A stretch of DNA of 34,325 nucleotides, taken from Hypsibius dujardini (taxonomy: Eukaryota > Tardigrada > Eutardigrada > Parachela > Hypsibiidae). This document shows positions 1 through 11,182 of the stretch, piece by piece. Location of the stretch: the NCBI GenBank assembly GCA_001579985.1, contig LRSR01011073.1, forward strand, positions 1-34,325, in the 5' to 3' direction. The position numbers and the translations under genes were made by a program. The notes beneath the pieces were generated by a model. That model did no database searches and was not told the DNA's origin. It saw only the letters and a list, made by a program, of their open reading frames with translations. How positions within the stretch are numbered: position 1 is the first letter of the stretch; every line of letters starts with the position of its first letter.

Positions 1-208
1 CAGAAACACAGAAAGACAAACAGAAAGACAAACAGGTACGGGCAGACGGGCAGAATGTAAAAGTCACAACGGACATTTCAACGTGGTGAAATGGGGTATT
101 TTACAATGTAATAAACAAGGCATACATCGACTTTATGATAATACTTGGAAAAAGCTCAGGCCTCCCACATAAAACCCATAGAAATCTCGCAGAAACGGTT
201 CGTCTGAA

Positions 209-3200
209 TTAAAATGAAGCATCCGCAGAGAGAGAGGTTGAGGAGGTGCTAGAGGCAGCGCTCTTCCCATCTTCCGGCCGGTGGGCAAGGCTGTAATTCA
301 GAAGCGACTGGACAATACCACCGCGAGACTGAATGGTCCGCATCAGGATGGTTTCTTGCTCCACTAGCTCCTCCATTCGCATGTACTGAGCAGTGAGAAA
401 ATTTATCAGTGACTAGATAAAGTGGCTCACTCACTGAATAGCTGAATAGTTTGTCTTGATGTGTGCTTGCCTATTTTGTCTATTTTTTATGTGTACCTAG
501 TGTGTTCAAGTGTATAATGCATGCCTACACACAATGTGTCTGTCGGTGTGTTTGCGTGAATTGCTTATTGGTTTCGCTGTCATCTCTTTCTGTCTGTCTA
601 TCTATTTATTTATTTATCTGTCTGTCTGTCTGTCTGTCTGGCTGGCTGTCTGGCTGTCATTTTTTTACTGTCTGTCTTTTTCACTGTCTGTCTGTCACTT
701 ACTCTATCGGTAAGACTGCACTGCGACTGTACGGTGTTACCGTGACTGACATTCAACCTCGTAACTTACAGCTCTTAACACTTCCAAATCCAGTTCAGCA
801 CGCTTAACACGCTCCCACGACGGATGTTTGGAGCAGTTTTTCTTCGGAATGCGACAGAACTTTCCTGTTTTTACGAAGTCCTCATTCGTAAGGGGCATGC
901 CGCAAACACCGGCGGTGTCCTCCACCGATTCGCGAAAGTGCTCTGGGCAGAGGACCTTCAGTCGCTTGCACCATGTCTTCGTCTTCGGGTTTTGGATATC
1001 GCAAAAGATGGAATTGGGGGTGGGAACGAGTGAGCCATATGATGTTTGATTCTCATACTACAAAAGAACAACATCACTAGTCAGACATTCACGCAAAACT
1101 CAAGTAAAACATATAGACAGACAGTCATCCATTTAAAAAAACAGGCCCCCTCAACACACAGACAAGCACGCAAAGTAGGCAGAAAACCAGACAGATAGTC
1201 AGACAGAGAGACAGTTAGACTGACAGACACACAGACACAAACATGGCAAGACAACCCAGGAAGCACTTAGGCAGGTATCAACTTACACGGTTAAAGCACT
1301 TCTCAAAATGTTTAACCGCGGTTCGCAAAGGAGTAGGCAAGCCACATGTGATACAGTGAACGTCGCAGTTGTCGGATGTGCTATCTTCCCCATGGTGCTC
1401 TTCTTCGTCCTGGCTACAAGGTTGCTCGCGTTTTCCCTTCAGAATAGTCTGCTCCAGAGACGCCTTTTGCTGGAATAACTTCTCTACCATAGTCTTGCAT
1501 TCAACCAACTTTTGGCGCACTGCTTCCGTTTCATTCTGATTCGACTGAGTGGCGGCATAGGTTTGGCTGTCCATTTGCTCCAGTCGAATCGGCATGATCT
1601 CTAGCAGACGCCTGTGAACACAAATTCTGGTTGCAAATCCACCTGCCTACCTTTTATCTGTCTGCCTATTTTTTTATCTGTCTTGCTGTCTGTTTGTCTG
1701 TCCACCCGTCTCTGTCTGTTTGCAAGCCTGCCAGTCTGTCTGAAATTAAACTCACTTCCTGGCCAAAGCCCGACCACAATCATCAGAGCAGTACTTTGAG
1801 CCAGGCGCAGCGGCAAACTTGCATTTCGGTCCATAACACTGGCGGAGGTTTGCCCAGTCGAATCCGGGCCAGTCATCATCATTGTCCTGTGACGGTGAGC
1901 GGCGTGGTGAATTCCGCCGGAGGTAGTGCGATGAGCTGTGCTTCCTTCCAGCTTTGGGTGATTTTAGCACCTACGGAAAAAAATAATAAAAATAAGTTAA
2001 GAATTAAACACAGGCAGCCAGAGGCCCTGCATTATCTGTAAAGTTATTATATTCCAACGCTCAACAACAACAACAGACACTCTATCAGATATGATAAGCG
2101 AAGGAACTGAAGCAACCCCGCCGCTTCACGTTTATTATTGTTGTCCCGTAAGTAATGGGAGTGCCGGCCACTGCCGGGGGCATTCCCACACCTTCGTTCC
2201 ATGTCTGCGACGTTAAATGCACGAAAATTTAACGTGATTGCCCCAAACAACAAAGAGGCCTTATGCTAGGGCAGACAAACACGCAGATACACTATAATCA
2301 AATCGGGTGACAAAAGAGAGGCATCAAAAAGGCAGAGAGGCAGACAGACAGACAAACAGGCTGGCAGATAAACTGATAAATAACTAAACATTTAGTGTAT
2401 ACAGAAAAACTGAAACTCAGGCCAGCAGATAGAACGGCCTACACAAATGCAGAGAGGTCGGAAGAAGGATGCACTAACAGGCGGCTAGATGGTCAGACAT
2501 CCAGCGAACAAACAGAGGCCTTCTAAATATCACCGACAAGAGGTCTAAAAGTTACCTCACTCACCTTCTTGCCATCCACAGGCACAGATCCCGCTGCGTG
2601 CTCCCCTCCAACGGGCCGCGACGTTGCGGGAGTTGCCGACTTGATGGCCGCCTCTTTGGGTGCTTTAGAGCAGGATTCCGAGGGCCGACGCTGCTGGGTG
2701 TCGTCTTTTGGTTTGTTGGTCGTCTTCTTAGACTTGGACGTTCCTCTTCGACTACTGTCCGGGTCGATGGGTAAAGAGCGGCGTGGATCGACTTGTCCGT
2801 TCCACTCATCTTCTCCGCTGGAATCGGTGTCGGTGGTCGATCTTCTCGCATCCTCGCGTGAACCTTTAGCCGTCCGACCATCGGAAGAGCCCCTCGAAGA
2901 CAGCGACGGCGTCAGGGAAGTGTCCCGTTTCTTTTTGGCTGGCTTCTTCCGCACCGCACCTGTAAACAGTTAATTATGGACCCCAGTCATTCAAAAATGT
3001 CATTCAATGTAGCAATCAACCGATTACTCTGTAAAACAATTATAAAAAACCAAAAATCTAACTACATCGTTAATCCATCAATCTATCAACCGCGAGCGTG
3101 TCAATGTATTAATTAGTTTGTAACAGCCGCTGAACAACCAATCAATCGAACACACTTGCCAGCAAGTTCTCACCTTCGGTTGGAGCTTTCTTCCCCGGCT

Positions 3201-3551
3201 TGTAAGTGATCTGGAGAGTGGGATCGACTTCTAAAAAAGAAGCGGCATATCGTGAGGAAGATTTCGTTGAGTGGAGTAGAGGCTGACAAACCGATGCATT
3301 TGCGGCAAAAGTATTTCTCAATGGCTTTGGAAGCCTTGAGCGTGATGTGGATACAGTCGCCGTGGAACCATTCCTCGCATTTGTCGCACGCTCTGGGGAA
3401 TTACAATTACCAAATCACTCTTGATTGAGGCAAAGCAACTGGCAGAGCAAAGGAAAAGCAGGTCCGAAGGGAAAGGAAAGGAATATACGTACATCATAAA
3501 GCGTTTAATGTCTGTCGTCCTGCAGATGCAGTAGACCGTCTCGTCAGGCAT
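209..3551 (-). CDS. CXXC1: CFP1/CXXC1-like subunit of the Set1/COMPASS H3K4 methyltransferase (8 exons, 538 aa)
   Basis: Nuclear chromatin reader that recruits the Set1 H3K4 methyltransferase. Exons in gene order are 3551-3493, 3392-3292, 3230-3174, 2959-2565, 1970-1756, 1611-1287, 1057-770 and 385-209. All junctions are GT-AG and the 1617 nt close in frame on TAA. The PHD finger spans residues 8-52, with C4HC3 ligands C8, C10, C22, C25, H30, C33, C49, C52 and the EWFHGDC core. A charged Ser/Lys/Arg linker follows (exon 4). Next come the KYCSDDCG motif of CFP1, a coiled coil, and the C-terminal Cys-rich Set1-interaction domain (FCDIQNP, CKRLKVLCPEH, GKFCRIPKKNC). The order matches human CFP1 (656 aa), except that no CXXC zinc finger is present. 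The ATG at 3551 lies just before the PHD finger. The frame stays open upstream to an acceptor-like site at 3612, so an extra 5' exon is possible. Confidence 0.95.
386..769 (-). repeat. Intronic (TCTG)n array in the last CFP1 intron
   Basis: The 384-bp last intron holds a TCTG/TCTA/TTTA tetranucleotide array at about 589-656 and a weaker one to 700. It reads CAGA in the gene's sense strand. Apparent ORFs across it are low-complexity translations. Confidence 0.85.
1172..1240. repeat. Degenerate CAGA-type repeat in a CFP1 intron
   Basis: Imperfect agacag/cagaca units lie inside the 229-bp intron 1058-1286. Orientation is opposite to the array in the neighbouring intron. Confidence 0.7.
1640..1742. 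repeat. TCTG-type tetranucleotide repeat in a CFP1 intron
   Basis: Imperfect ctgtctgtctg units occupy most of the 144-bp intron 1612-1755, between the KYCSDDCG exon and the coiled-coil exon. Confidence 0.75.
2328..2372. repeat. CAGA repeat in the longest CFP1 intron
   Basis: A short cagacagacagacaaacagg run lies in the 594-bp intron 1971-2564. I checked the rest of that intron for a Cys-rich exon that could encode a CXXC finger and saw none. Confidence 0.7.
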
Positions 3552-3889
3552 CTTCTCGGTGTGTAGCTCCAATGGATGACGAATGTATTGGGGTGGAGGA
3601 GAGAAATCCGACTCAGAACGAAGGAAAGAAACAAAAGCCTTACCGTAATAATGAACTGAAATTTCAAAAAATAAACGTATGAGCTTACGAGGTAAAGTCA
3701 GCTAATCGGCTCACTCATGGATTTCCTTTCCAGAACACGTGCTTGTTTGCTTGATTTACAAAAATGCATTGTATTCTACGATATGGGTATCCCAAATTAG
3801 GCAATCAAGCACTTGCTAATTGCTATGAAAGATAAACTCATGAGTGAGCCGGTTTGCTGACTAGACTTCATGCTACTCGTACTACTGTA

Positions 3890-4145
3890 GTACGAGGTAA
3901 AACTCTCAATGCTGTGCAAGTTCGGAAATGGTATAAATGCCGCGTTCGCACAATTTTCTCTCATTGTTTGTCGATATTTTGGATTCAAAAAATCAGCAAT
4001 AAATCGGACAAACAAAAGTAACAATAATTTTGACAAAAAATAAAAAATAAAAAATAAAAAATAAAAACCCTATTTTGATTGATATACGTCATGATATTGC
4101 CCTGTTTGCCCTGTCGTGCGCAGCGTTAGGAGTTTTACCTCGTAC
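3890..4145. mobile_element. 256-bp MITE with TA target duplication (mariner-like)
   Basis: The termini are inverted copies of gtacgaggtaaaactc (left 3890-3905, right 4130-4145). Imperfect similarity continues inward (gctgtgca against gctgcgca). TA dinucleotides flank both ends (3888-3889 and 4146-4147), as expected for Tc1/mariner-type insertion. The interior is AT-rich with a run of (aaaaat) units at about 4035-4066 and has no coding capacity. A further partial inverted copy of the adjacent sequence (3688-3721 against 3836-3866) suggests more than one insertion here. Confidence 0.7.
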
Positions 4146-4147
4146 TA

Positions 4148-4944
4148 AAAACTGCTGAAAATTAAGGGGAACAAGCTTGTTTTGGCTAACAGAACAAAGT
4201 GGCTAGCTTACAGAACAAAGGGAACAAGTTAACGCAAAGTGTACGGAACAAATGAGGAAATGGACGGAACCAAAATGGGAAAGCAGGCTCACTGGCCAAG
4301 GGGCAGAAAGGGCATTTCAAGCACTGATTGCCTTTGAAGCCATCAGCAAATAAATGTTTTCGCATCATGAGATTCGGTCATTTCTGACAACGCCCGCCTG
4401 TAAGTACAAAAGGTATTGTTCTCGCACAGTCGTACCGTACCCGGCGTACCGCGCTATAGTTACTTTGCAGTTAGTACGAGTTACTGTAGTTAACCGTACT
4501 GTAGTTACTAGTTACAGAAGGTTCTTCACTAACGTATCTGGTAGTACAAGCTTGACAGCATTGTGGTATTTGCCGAAAAGATTCAAAATTGATACTCTCT
4601 TCGGTAAGTGGTTTTTACGTGTACAATTGCGAAATTTCGTCTTATTTGTACTGTGTGTGCCTATTATCTTTTGGGCAATAGTTACTAGGAATACCATAGA
4701 AAGCACGCACTGGGCTCCAAGCGAAATGCGCGGTACGCAACAACAAAATTGTAAATAAATTGAATTGTGTGACGCCGTGCTTATTTCGGCATTACCAGAA
4801 TGCAGTTTCAAGAATAATCGTTGTGTTTGCATCTCGGATTCTTTCGCAGGTGAATTACTATTAATGCTTAGCTCGTCCGGAATTGCAGGTATAAGAATAA
4901 CATATAGCCTCCACTTGGTTTAGTTCACAGGACCAAAATTACTG
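4148..4944. other. Intergenic spacer between CFP1 and the astacin gene
   Basis: No convincing exon. It holds a locally repeated gtac/ttactgtagtt-type sequence at about 4426-4520. The promoter of the plus-strand astacin should lie near the 3' end; no clear core-promoter element stands out. Confidence 0.5.
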
Positions 4945-5485
4945 ATGTATCTCAACTTGGTAGTCGTGTTATCGGCTATTTCATTGCATGGATTCCATTG
5001 GATGCTAGTAGCCGTAGCGGGGATGCCCGTAAACGAAGACTCAGAGTATATTGGCGACGACATTCCAAGCGGTAAGGGGAAATTTGTAGGAATAATCCTC
5101 TACTGCAATCGCGGCATGAAAAAAAAAATCTAAAAACGTTGGTAGACTGGCGGGATTACTTCACACTGGATGTGGTGGAACAATTGACGGCCAGCAGCTC
5201 ACAGTCCAATGCAACTTTCATATTTCAAGGGGACATCAGGGGAATCAATCCACAATCCACGGTCGCGCAAAATATGGTACAAAAATAAATGGCATAGATA
5301 GCAGCTCTCCTCCCTGTTTACTGGCACTTCTTTCTTCTTTTTTCAGCCGGTTAATGTTTGGCCTAGGGAGACCATTTACTACGTTTTCGGGGTTATTGGT
5401 GAATAAGTAGCAACGCCCAGGCATGACACGAACACGAACACGGACAGAGACACAAACACAAACGCAGACACAGATCACACACACA

Positions 5486-5569
<84 letters not shown>

Positions 5570-7135
5570 GACAGGCACAGGCACAGGCACAGACACAGGC
5601 ACAGACACAGACACAAGCACAAACACGGACACAAAAACCAGATAAAAAGACTGTCAAAACACAATGTGTTTTGATATACAATGATATACATTCGCGGTCA
5701 TAGCCTATATGAAAACCCGGACGCGACACGTAGAACCTTTTTTATGAGGTCTGTCAACTGTTATTGCAGATGAGAAGACGGAGCAGTTCACCCAAGCAGC
5801 CATGAGAGACCTTGAGGCCAAGACTTGTCTACGATTCGTCCCTCGTCGCACTCAAGAGGATGATTATCTTTACATCGCCGGCGGGATGTCGTAAGGCAGC
5901 TCAATGGAATGCAGAATTCAGACACTGTTGTCAACTCGGCTCCTCCATACCGCTATCAATATCATTCGTTGCAGGTGCGAATCAGACATTGGAATGACCG
6001 GTGGAAAACAGGTGATTATACTGCATGCTGGTTGTCAAGACGGACTTGGTGCGACCCAGCATGAACTACTGCACGCTGCAGGCATCATCCACGAACAGGC
6101 ACGTCCTGATCGGGACCAATTTGTCTGGATTAATCACAAAAACATCCGAAGCGGTATGCAACTATATGCCGACACTAATGTGCGACACTAATGTGCGACA
6201 CTAATGTGCGACATACTGTAGACGTCGGTACAGACACATGTACAGACACAGGCGAAGTGTATACAGACACGTAATAGGACATAAGCAGGAATAGCGGCCC
6301 ATGAACCGCAACGAATACAGACACGGTTAGAGGCAACCGCAGACCCAGACCCAGACACAGACACAGACACAGACAGACATATACAGACATATACAGACAT
6401 AGACAGACATAGACAGACATAGACATGACCACAGACCCTGGCGGAGCCTCGGAGGCGCAGCTACTAAGGCAGAAACTGACATACATAGGCACAGCCGCAA
6501 GCATATCTCTCGATCTGTCTGACTGTAATCGGTGACCGTGGCTCAATAGATGCTTTAGATCAATTCGCGGAGCAAGCGGTTCCCGTACTGGGAACGCTCA
6601 ACCTAACCTACGATTACCAATCAGTCATGTACGTATCGAAAAAACAAGCCACATTTTCATCCAGCCCAAATGAAAGGAAAAATGTGTTTCTCCAGGCACT
6701 ATGCCTGGAACGCCTTTGCAATAAATCCGGACTATCCCACTATTATTCCCAAAGAAAAAGGTGTTCGTTTCGGCAACCGGTAAGGGTGTATTGCAGACTA
6801 CTAAGTGCTATACTTTTGTTCTTACATCCACGCTTATTATCCGAATGTAAAAGGAACGTCTTGAGTAAACTAGACATCCAACGAATCAATAAGCTCTATC
6901 GGTGTGATCGTCGCAAAAAGCCGCCCAAGTTAACGGTTGATTTCTCTGAAACGTGGACAGCCTGGTGGAAGCTGTGCGACGGAGTAGATGATGCACCACA
7001 AGGATGGGATGAGGACCCGCTGGTGTGTCTAAAAATGTGTGAGCGCTTGGAGCGAAACAGAAACGGGGACATGTTGGCCCTATTTAATCTTCCCGGAACA
7101 AATCGGTGTATGATGGTAAGAAACTTGCAACTTTT

Positions 7136-7175
<40 letters not shown>

Positions 7176-8499
7176 TAAACAGACAGGCAGACAGGCAGAC
7201 AGACAGACAGACAAATAAACAGACAAACAGACAGATAGACAAGCAAACAAAGGTATGTAGATAAGTTTATTTGCAGAAAGAATTTTTGTGTGATGGAATT
7301 CAAGACAGTGAGGCGGACGTCTCCGAGGACAAAGCAGTTTGCCAGAAGTTTTGCAAAGGTGGCGGGTATATCGCTATTCCACCTTCCTTCCAATGCATAA
7401 ATTTCCAGAATCTATGCGACGGCAAGAAGGACACAAGAGATGGTTCGGATGAGATTCGCGCAAACTGTGATGCGCAGTGCAGCAAACTGGCAGAAGTTCC
7501 TAAGTTCGAGGACGATTTCTTTCAACTAGAACCACTTGGGCGATGTATGATGAAGGTAAGGTCCACCAAGAGTGAAGGACGGGAATTCCGTGCCCAGCTG
7601 AGTTGGTCTTCTCATCCAATCACTTCAAGGTTTACTCTTTCTCAGATTTGGTTATGCGATAACTTCAGTACTAATGCGTTCGATACCATGGAAGACCCAG
7701 AAATCTGCCAGCTCTACTGCAAAAAAGGAGGCTTTTTTAACACAGAGGAAACTAAACAGTGTATACATTGGAGCAAATTATGCGACGGTCGAATGGACAC
7801 TACCGATGGTTGGGACGAAGTGCCAGACAACTGCCTGTCTGCCTGTACTTCAGTACCTGGACTGGTGACCCATTTAATAAACCTTCCCAGCGACCTACCA
7901 CGGTGTATGCTTAAGGTACGTCGTCTGTGATAATGCTATTTTGCTCGTGAATATTTGGCGTTATTCTTTATCCATATGCCTATCTACATGTATGCCTGTC
8001 TGTCTGTCTGTCTGTCTGTCTGCCTTCCTGCCTTCCTGCCTTCCTGCTTGCTTACCTAATTGCTTGTATTTCTGTCTGTTTGTTTCTGTAGTCTTTCTGT
8101 CAGTTTGTGTCTGACTATCTATGTGTCTGTCTCTTTGTCTACCTGTCTGTTCGCTATTTGTCATCTCAACCGGATACCACAACCGAAAACTTAATTTGCT
8201 CAAGTTTACAGACATATTTGTGTGATGGGCTGAAAGAGAATGATGCCGACATCTCAGAGGACCCGGAGGTCTGCATAAAGCAGTGCATCGGTAATGGCTA
8301 TTTTCCGACTCCAGACATAAATCAGTGCATCCGCGTGACAAGTCTTTGTGACGGCGTCGTGGATACCAGAAACGGTTGGGACGAACTCCCGAAAAACTGC
8401 CTGCAGTACTGCAAGACCGGTGCGCATAACAGTGAAATTAAAGTTAGACTTCAAAAAGGCACGAGAAGATGTCTAGAGTCACGCTTGGCACAAACGTAG
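4945..8499 (+). CDS. Secreted astacin (M12A) metalloprotease with C-terminal LDLa-like modules (11 exons, 623 aa)
   Basis: Zinc endopeptidase, probably extracellular. Exons are 4945-5071, 5146-5276, 5347-5398, 5770-5890, 5975-6153, 6550-6628, 6696-6779, 6854-7115, 7277-7555, 7646-7915 and 8212-8499. All are GT-AG and the 1872 nt close in frame on TAG. Residues 1-25 form a signal peptide. The propeptide carries the FQGD aspartate switch (69-72). The catalytic domain spans about 86-275, with HELLHAAGIIHE (173-184) supplying the zinc ligands and catalytic Glu. The Met-turn SVMHY (228-232) is rebuilt exactly across the intron at 6629-6695. The domain's four conserved Cys are present (TC, SC, GC, YRC). 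Residues 276-623 are tandem LCDG...DGWDE...NC modules resembling LDL-receptor class A repeats, one ~90-aa unit per phase-0 exon in exons 9-11. The family assignment is secure; the substrate is unknown. Confidence 0.93.
5477..5640 (+). repeat. (CACAGG)n hexanucleotide array in astacin intron 3
   Basis: About twenty near-perfect CACAGG units, with degenerate cacagacacaaac edges from about 5425, fill most of the 371-bp intron 5399-5769. Long RHRHRH- or VPVPVP-type ORFs on both strands are repeat translations, not genes. Confidence 0.95.
6170..6215 (+). repeat. 13-bp tandem repeat, about three copies
   Basis: The unit cgacactaatgtg is repeated head to tail shortly after the donor of astacin intron 5. 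Confidence 0.85.
6224..6426 (+). repeat. Compound cagaca/acagacata repeat in astacin intron 5
   Basis: A mixture of cagaca hexamers and atacagacat/agacagacat decamers lies within the 396-bp intron 6154-6549, the longest in the gene. Confidence 0.85.
7136..7246 (+). repeat. (CAGA)n array in astacin intron 8
   Basis: An almost perfect cagacagacaga run with aaataaa interruptions makes up most of the 161-bp intron 7116-7276. It ends shortly before the acceptor. Confidence 0.95.
7990..8150 (+). repeat. (TGTC)n and (TTCC/TGCC) array in astacin intron 10
   Basis: tgtctgtctgtc followed by ccttcctgccttcctg and degenerate units, within the 296-bp intron 7916-8211. Orientation is opposite to the array in intron 8 of the same gene. 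Confidence 0.9.
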
Positions 8500-8681
8500 A
8501 TTTTTCATTGTACATACTCTTTATTCGCCTTACGATTGATAATTTTTCACAAGAAACGTAGTTTGTTTGTCCGATCACCATACATCTTCTCGAAGGACTT
8601 CTTGTTTTGATGCAAATCGTTTTTATCATTGTTATTTCGTGGACCGCAACGCTTATTAAGAATCCGACAGCCAAAGCCTAG

Positions 8682-8687
8682 AATAAA
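8682..8687 (+). terminator. Candidate polyadenylation signal for the astacin gene
   Basis: AATAAA, 183 nt after the stop codon. A second gaataaa lies near 8932. Assignment is by position only. Confidence 0.45.
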
Positions 8688-8689
8688 AA

Positions 8690-9376
8690 TGCCCCCTCAT
8701 CTTGCGACACCCAACTGACCACCAGCTGTTTTTGCAGTGTACCTCGATAAAGAAATCTTTGTTGAATTGGACGAAATTCGCGCCAAGAAATAGTATTCCA
8801 CTGTAGTCATCAACAAGTATTGCCTGTAAAAGTATCCGATGATTCGGTCGTTGCTCTGCAAACGAAATACGATGTACTAGAGAGTAGAGCCTTTACGCCT
8901 TTACGCCTTTACGCCTGTGGTACTCCTTTTTGAATAAACCAAAGCACGGTTCTAAAAATTTGAATTTTGAATACTATTTGTTTATATAAAATACGATTTT
9001 TATGGTAGTTAATTTACGAAATGTCTGAATCACACAATCGAAGGCATTTATGTCTGCTTTGTTTCAGTCTCTATAATCTTCTTCTATTTATACATTTTTT
9101 CCCTCTTTCCTGTAATCGAAATGTTTGTCTTAACATTTTTAGGTGCGCAGTAAATATTTTTGTTTTAAATAAGCTGATTTACCGTACGCTTCAGCATTCA
9201 CAAATTTCTGACTCCCTCTCGAAAAGATGGAAACAGGATACAGAAAGCTGATAAAACTGGAAGCTAATTTCGTGAGCCTGTCAAGAATTTGTTTTTTACT
9301 TTCATATCCTCTCTGTATTCTGTCGAATTACAGGTATGGTCAACAATGTCATATTTTGTATCCGGCATTACGCATT
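8690..9376. other. Spacer without recognisable gene
   Basis: AT-rich. It contains four direct copies of the heptamer-like cctttacg at about 8888-8914. The ORFs seen are short and low complexity. Confidence 0.4.
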
Positions 9377-9691
9377 TTAATCGATTCTTTGCTTATTCAG
9401 ACCTCTTCCTGAACTGCCGCAAACGGGAATATGAGAACAAATATGTAGAAAAAAAATTGTCGCAAACAGTCTGAAAACGGTTGATCCAGTCGAAGGAAAG
9501 ACATTGGTAATCAAGTTAGCCATAAAGTCAACTGCCGTCGCGAGGTCCAGTCCGAAAGCTAGAAGCACCATCACTTCGAACTGCAGGCTGCTCTTGACTA
9601 AGTTGTATATTTTCCAGTCGAATTTCCAGCCACCGTCGGAAACTTTCAATTTAATGTTTATTCCGATGACCGAGCTGAATTTCTTCTCCAA
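9377..9691 (-). CDS. Possible C-terminal exon of a 7TM chemoreceptor-like gene
   Basis: An open frame of up to 104 aa on the minus strand with two hydrophobic stretches (around FEVMVLLAFGLDLATAVDF and VFRLFATIFFLHI), a composition unlike random AT-rich sequence here. It could be a downstream exon of the gustatory-receptor-like fragments at 11.9-12.1 and 12.9-13.3 kb on the same strand. I found no diagnostic TYxxxxxQF ending and no confident splice model, so function and exon limits are unproven. Confidence 0.25.
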   Translation of the reverse strand: MEKKFSSVIGINIKLKVSDGGWKFDWKIYNLVKSSLQFEVMVLLAFGLDLATAVDFMANLITNVFPSTGSTVFRLFATIFFLHICSHIPVCGSSGRGLNKQRID

Positions 9692-10267
9692 TCCTTAAGA
9701 TGTCCCTCTTAATTATACGAAAGAATAATTTTAAGGCAAGAGCGGAGAGAAAAGCCAACACCAGCACCTACTGGGACAGACAAAAGAGCAGGCATTCCAT
9801 GTAGTCAGTGTCACATTCGTGACATTTTGATTGCTAGAATAATTGATTGAATTAAAGGCAACTTGAAGTTTCATTGATTTGGACAGTCCAATAATTAGTA
9901 AGGCACCTCGTGGGACAAGACCGCGCGTGTGGGCGGAAAATAAAGTTTGAAGGGACAAGCGATATTGCTGCTGTGCACATACATTTTACTTGCTTTTGAA
10001 AAATTATGAGCTTGGATTTTTTTGGTGTCAAGGGACTTGGAGCATGGACAACTGTGGTATAGAATTTTATACAAACATACTTGCTACATAATAGGGGACT
10101 GAAAATTTACGGCGATTTACCAGAAAGTGCAGAAAGGACATATCCGAATAAGCAGAGTAACGCATTTTAAGCCAACACAATATCACATATATACAGTAGT
10201 ATGTGGTATTTGTAATTTGATCAGTCCAAATGGATGGGATTGGGGTTCTTTGGATGATTTGTAGTTG

Positions 10268-10298
<31 letters not shown>

Positions 10299-10306
10299 CA
10301 TATTTC
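10268..10306. repeat. (ATACAT)n microsatellite
   Basis: Six or so units of atacat in intergenic DNA. Confidence 0.9.
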
Positions 10307-11182
10307 GAATGAATAAGTCTCCGCGGTAATTCTCCGGGAGATTACCCACGGTGTCTGAATTCCACAACCGGTCAAATTTCTTCTGGATATCATCATACCT
10401 ACAGTTTGACACAGGGGCTCGTTTAGGGTCCATATAACTTCAGTTTTGGAATGATGTGGAAAATTTGGTCGGGTTCAATATAAGCTCATATTAGTAACTA
10501 CAGAGGGAGAGTTACAACCATTCAAGAATTGTCCATATTTCATGGAAAAACTAAATTGTTGAAAACGTTTTGAAATTCTGGGGGCCCTTGGAAATCAGAC
10601 CCCCACGCCCGCAGAAATTTCAAAATGACCAGGAACAATAGACCAATTTTTGGGTTTAATTTTGAAGAAAATGCATTTTGCCCCTTTGCCCATCCGTTTG
10701 CCCTACCGTTAGGGCTCCTGGTTCCGACTTGTAAAAATACCAAACGAGCCTCTAGTTTGGCTTGATAATGAGGAAAGGAAGGCGGAAGGTAAAACGTGTC
10801 GCTGGTTTGCCGGTATTATAACAAAGGGGCTTAGGTCGACCATCCATGTAAAGGTGTATAGAGGTCCAGTGCAACTGAAAGTGTTGTTGTGAAGGATTTG
10901 ATAAGCAAGTACGCTGAACGAGATTTCAGTTATAAATCTCTGAAAAGAACAGATGGTTGGCAGCAAATGCCATGCGCACGTCAACCTAGTGACGATACAT
11001 TTCTGTAAGAGAAGTTTCAGATTTTAGCACAAACAAATGCGAATTTCCCATCTGTTCCCAATATCGGTGAGTTCTCTTGCATTTTATAACGTGTCATGGT
11101 TAATTTTAGAGAAGCTAGCTTAACAATATTTTGAGTCAATGAAATTACAGGTTACCATCATACTGTCCCACATTGTTTAATA

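Noticed and set aside
249-434. Minus-strand ORF beginning MSEPLYLVTDK
   Set aside because: Out of frame with the CFP1 last exon, which in the correct frame matches the CFP1 C-terminus.
5245-5729. Long ORFs on both strands with CLCLCL, VPVPVP, RHRHRH or ACACAC composition
   Set aside because: All are translations of the CACAGG microsatellite inside an astacin intron.
6627-7178. 183-aa continuous plus-strand ORF as a single exon
   Set aside because: It reads through two introns (6629-6695 and 6780-6853). Removing them restores the SVMHY Met-turn and a normal astacin C-terminus, so the continuous frame is coincidental.
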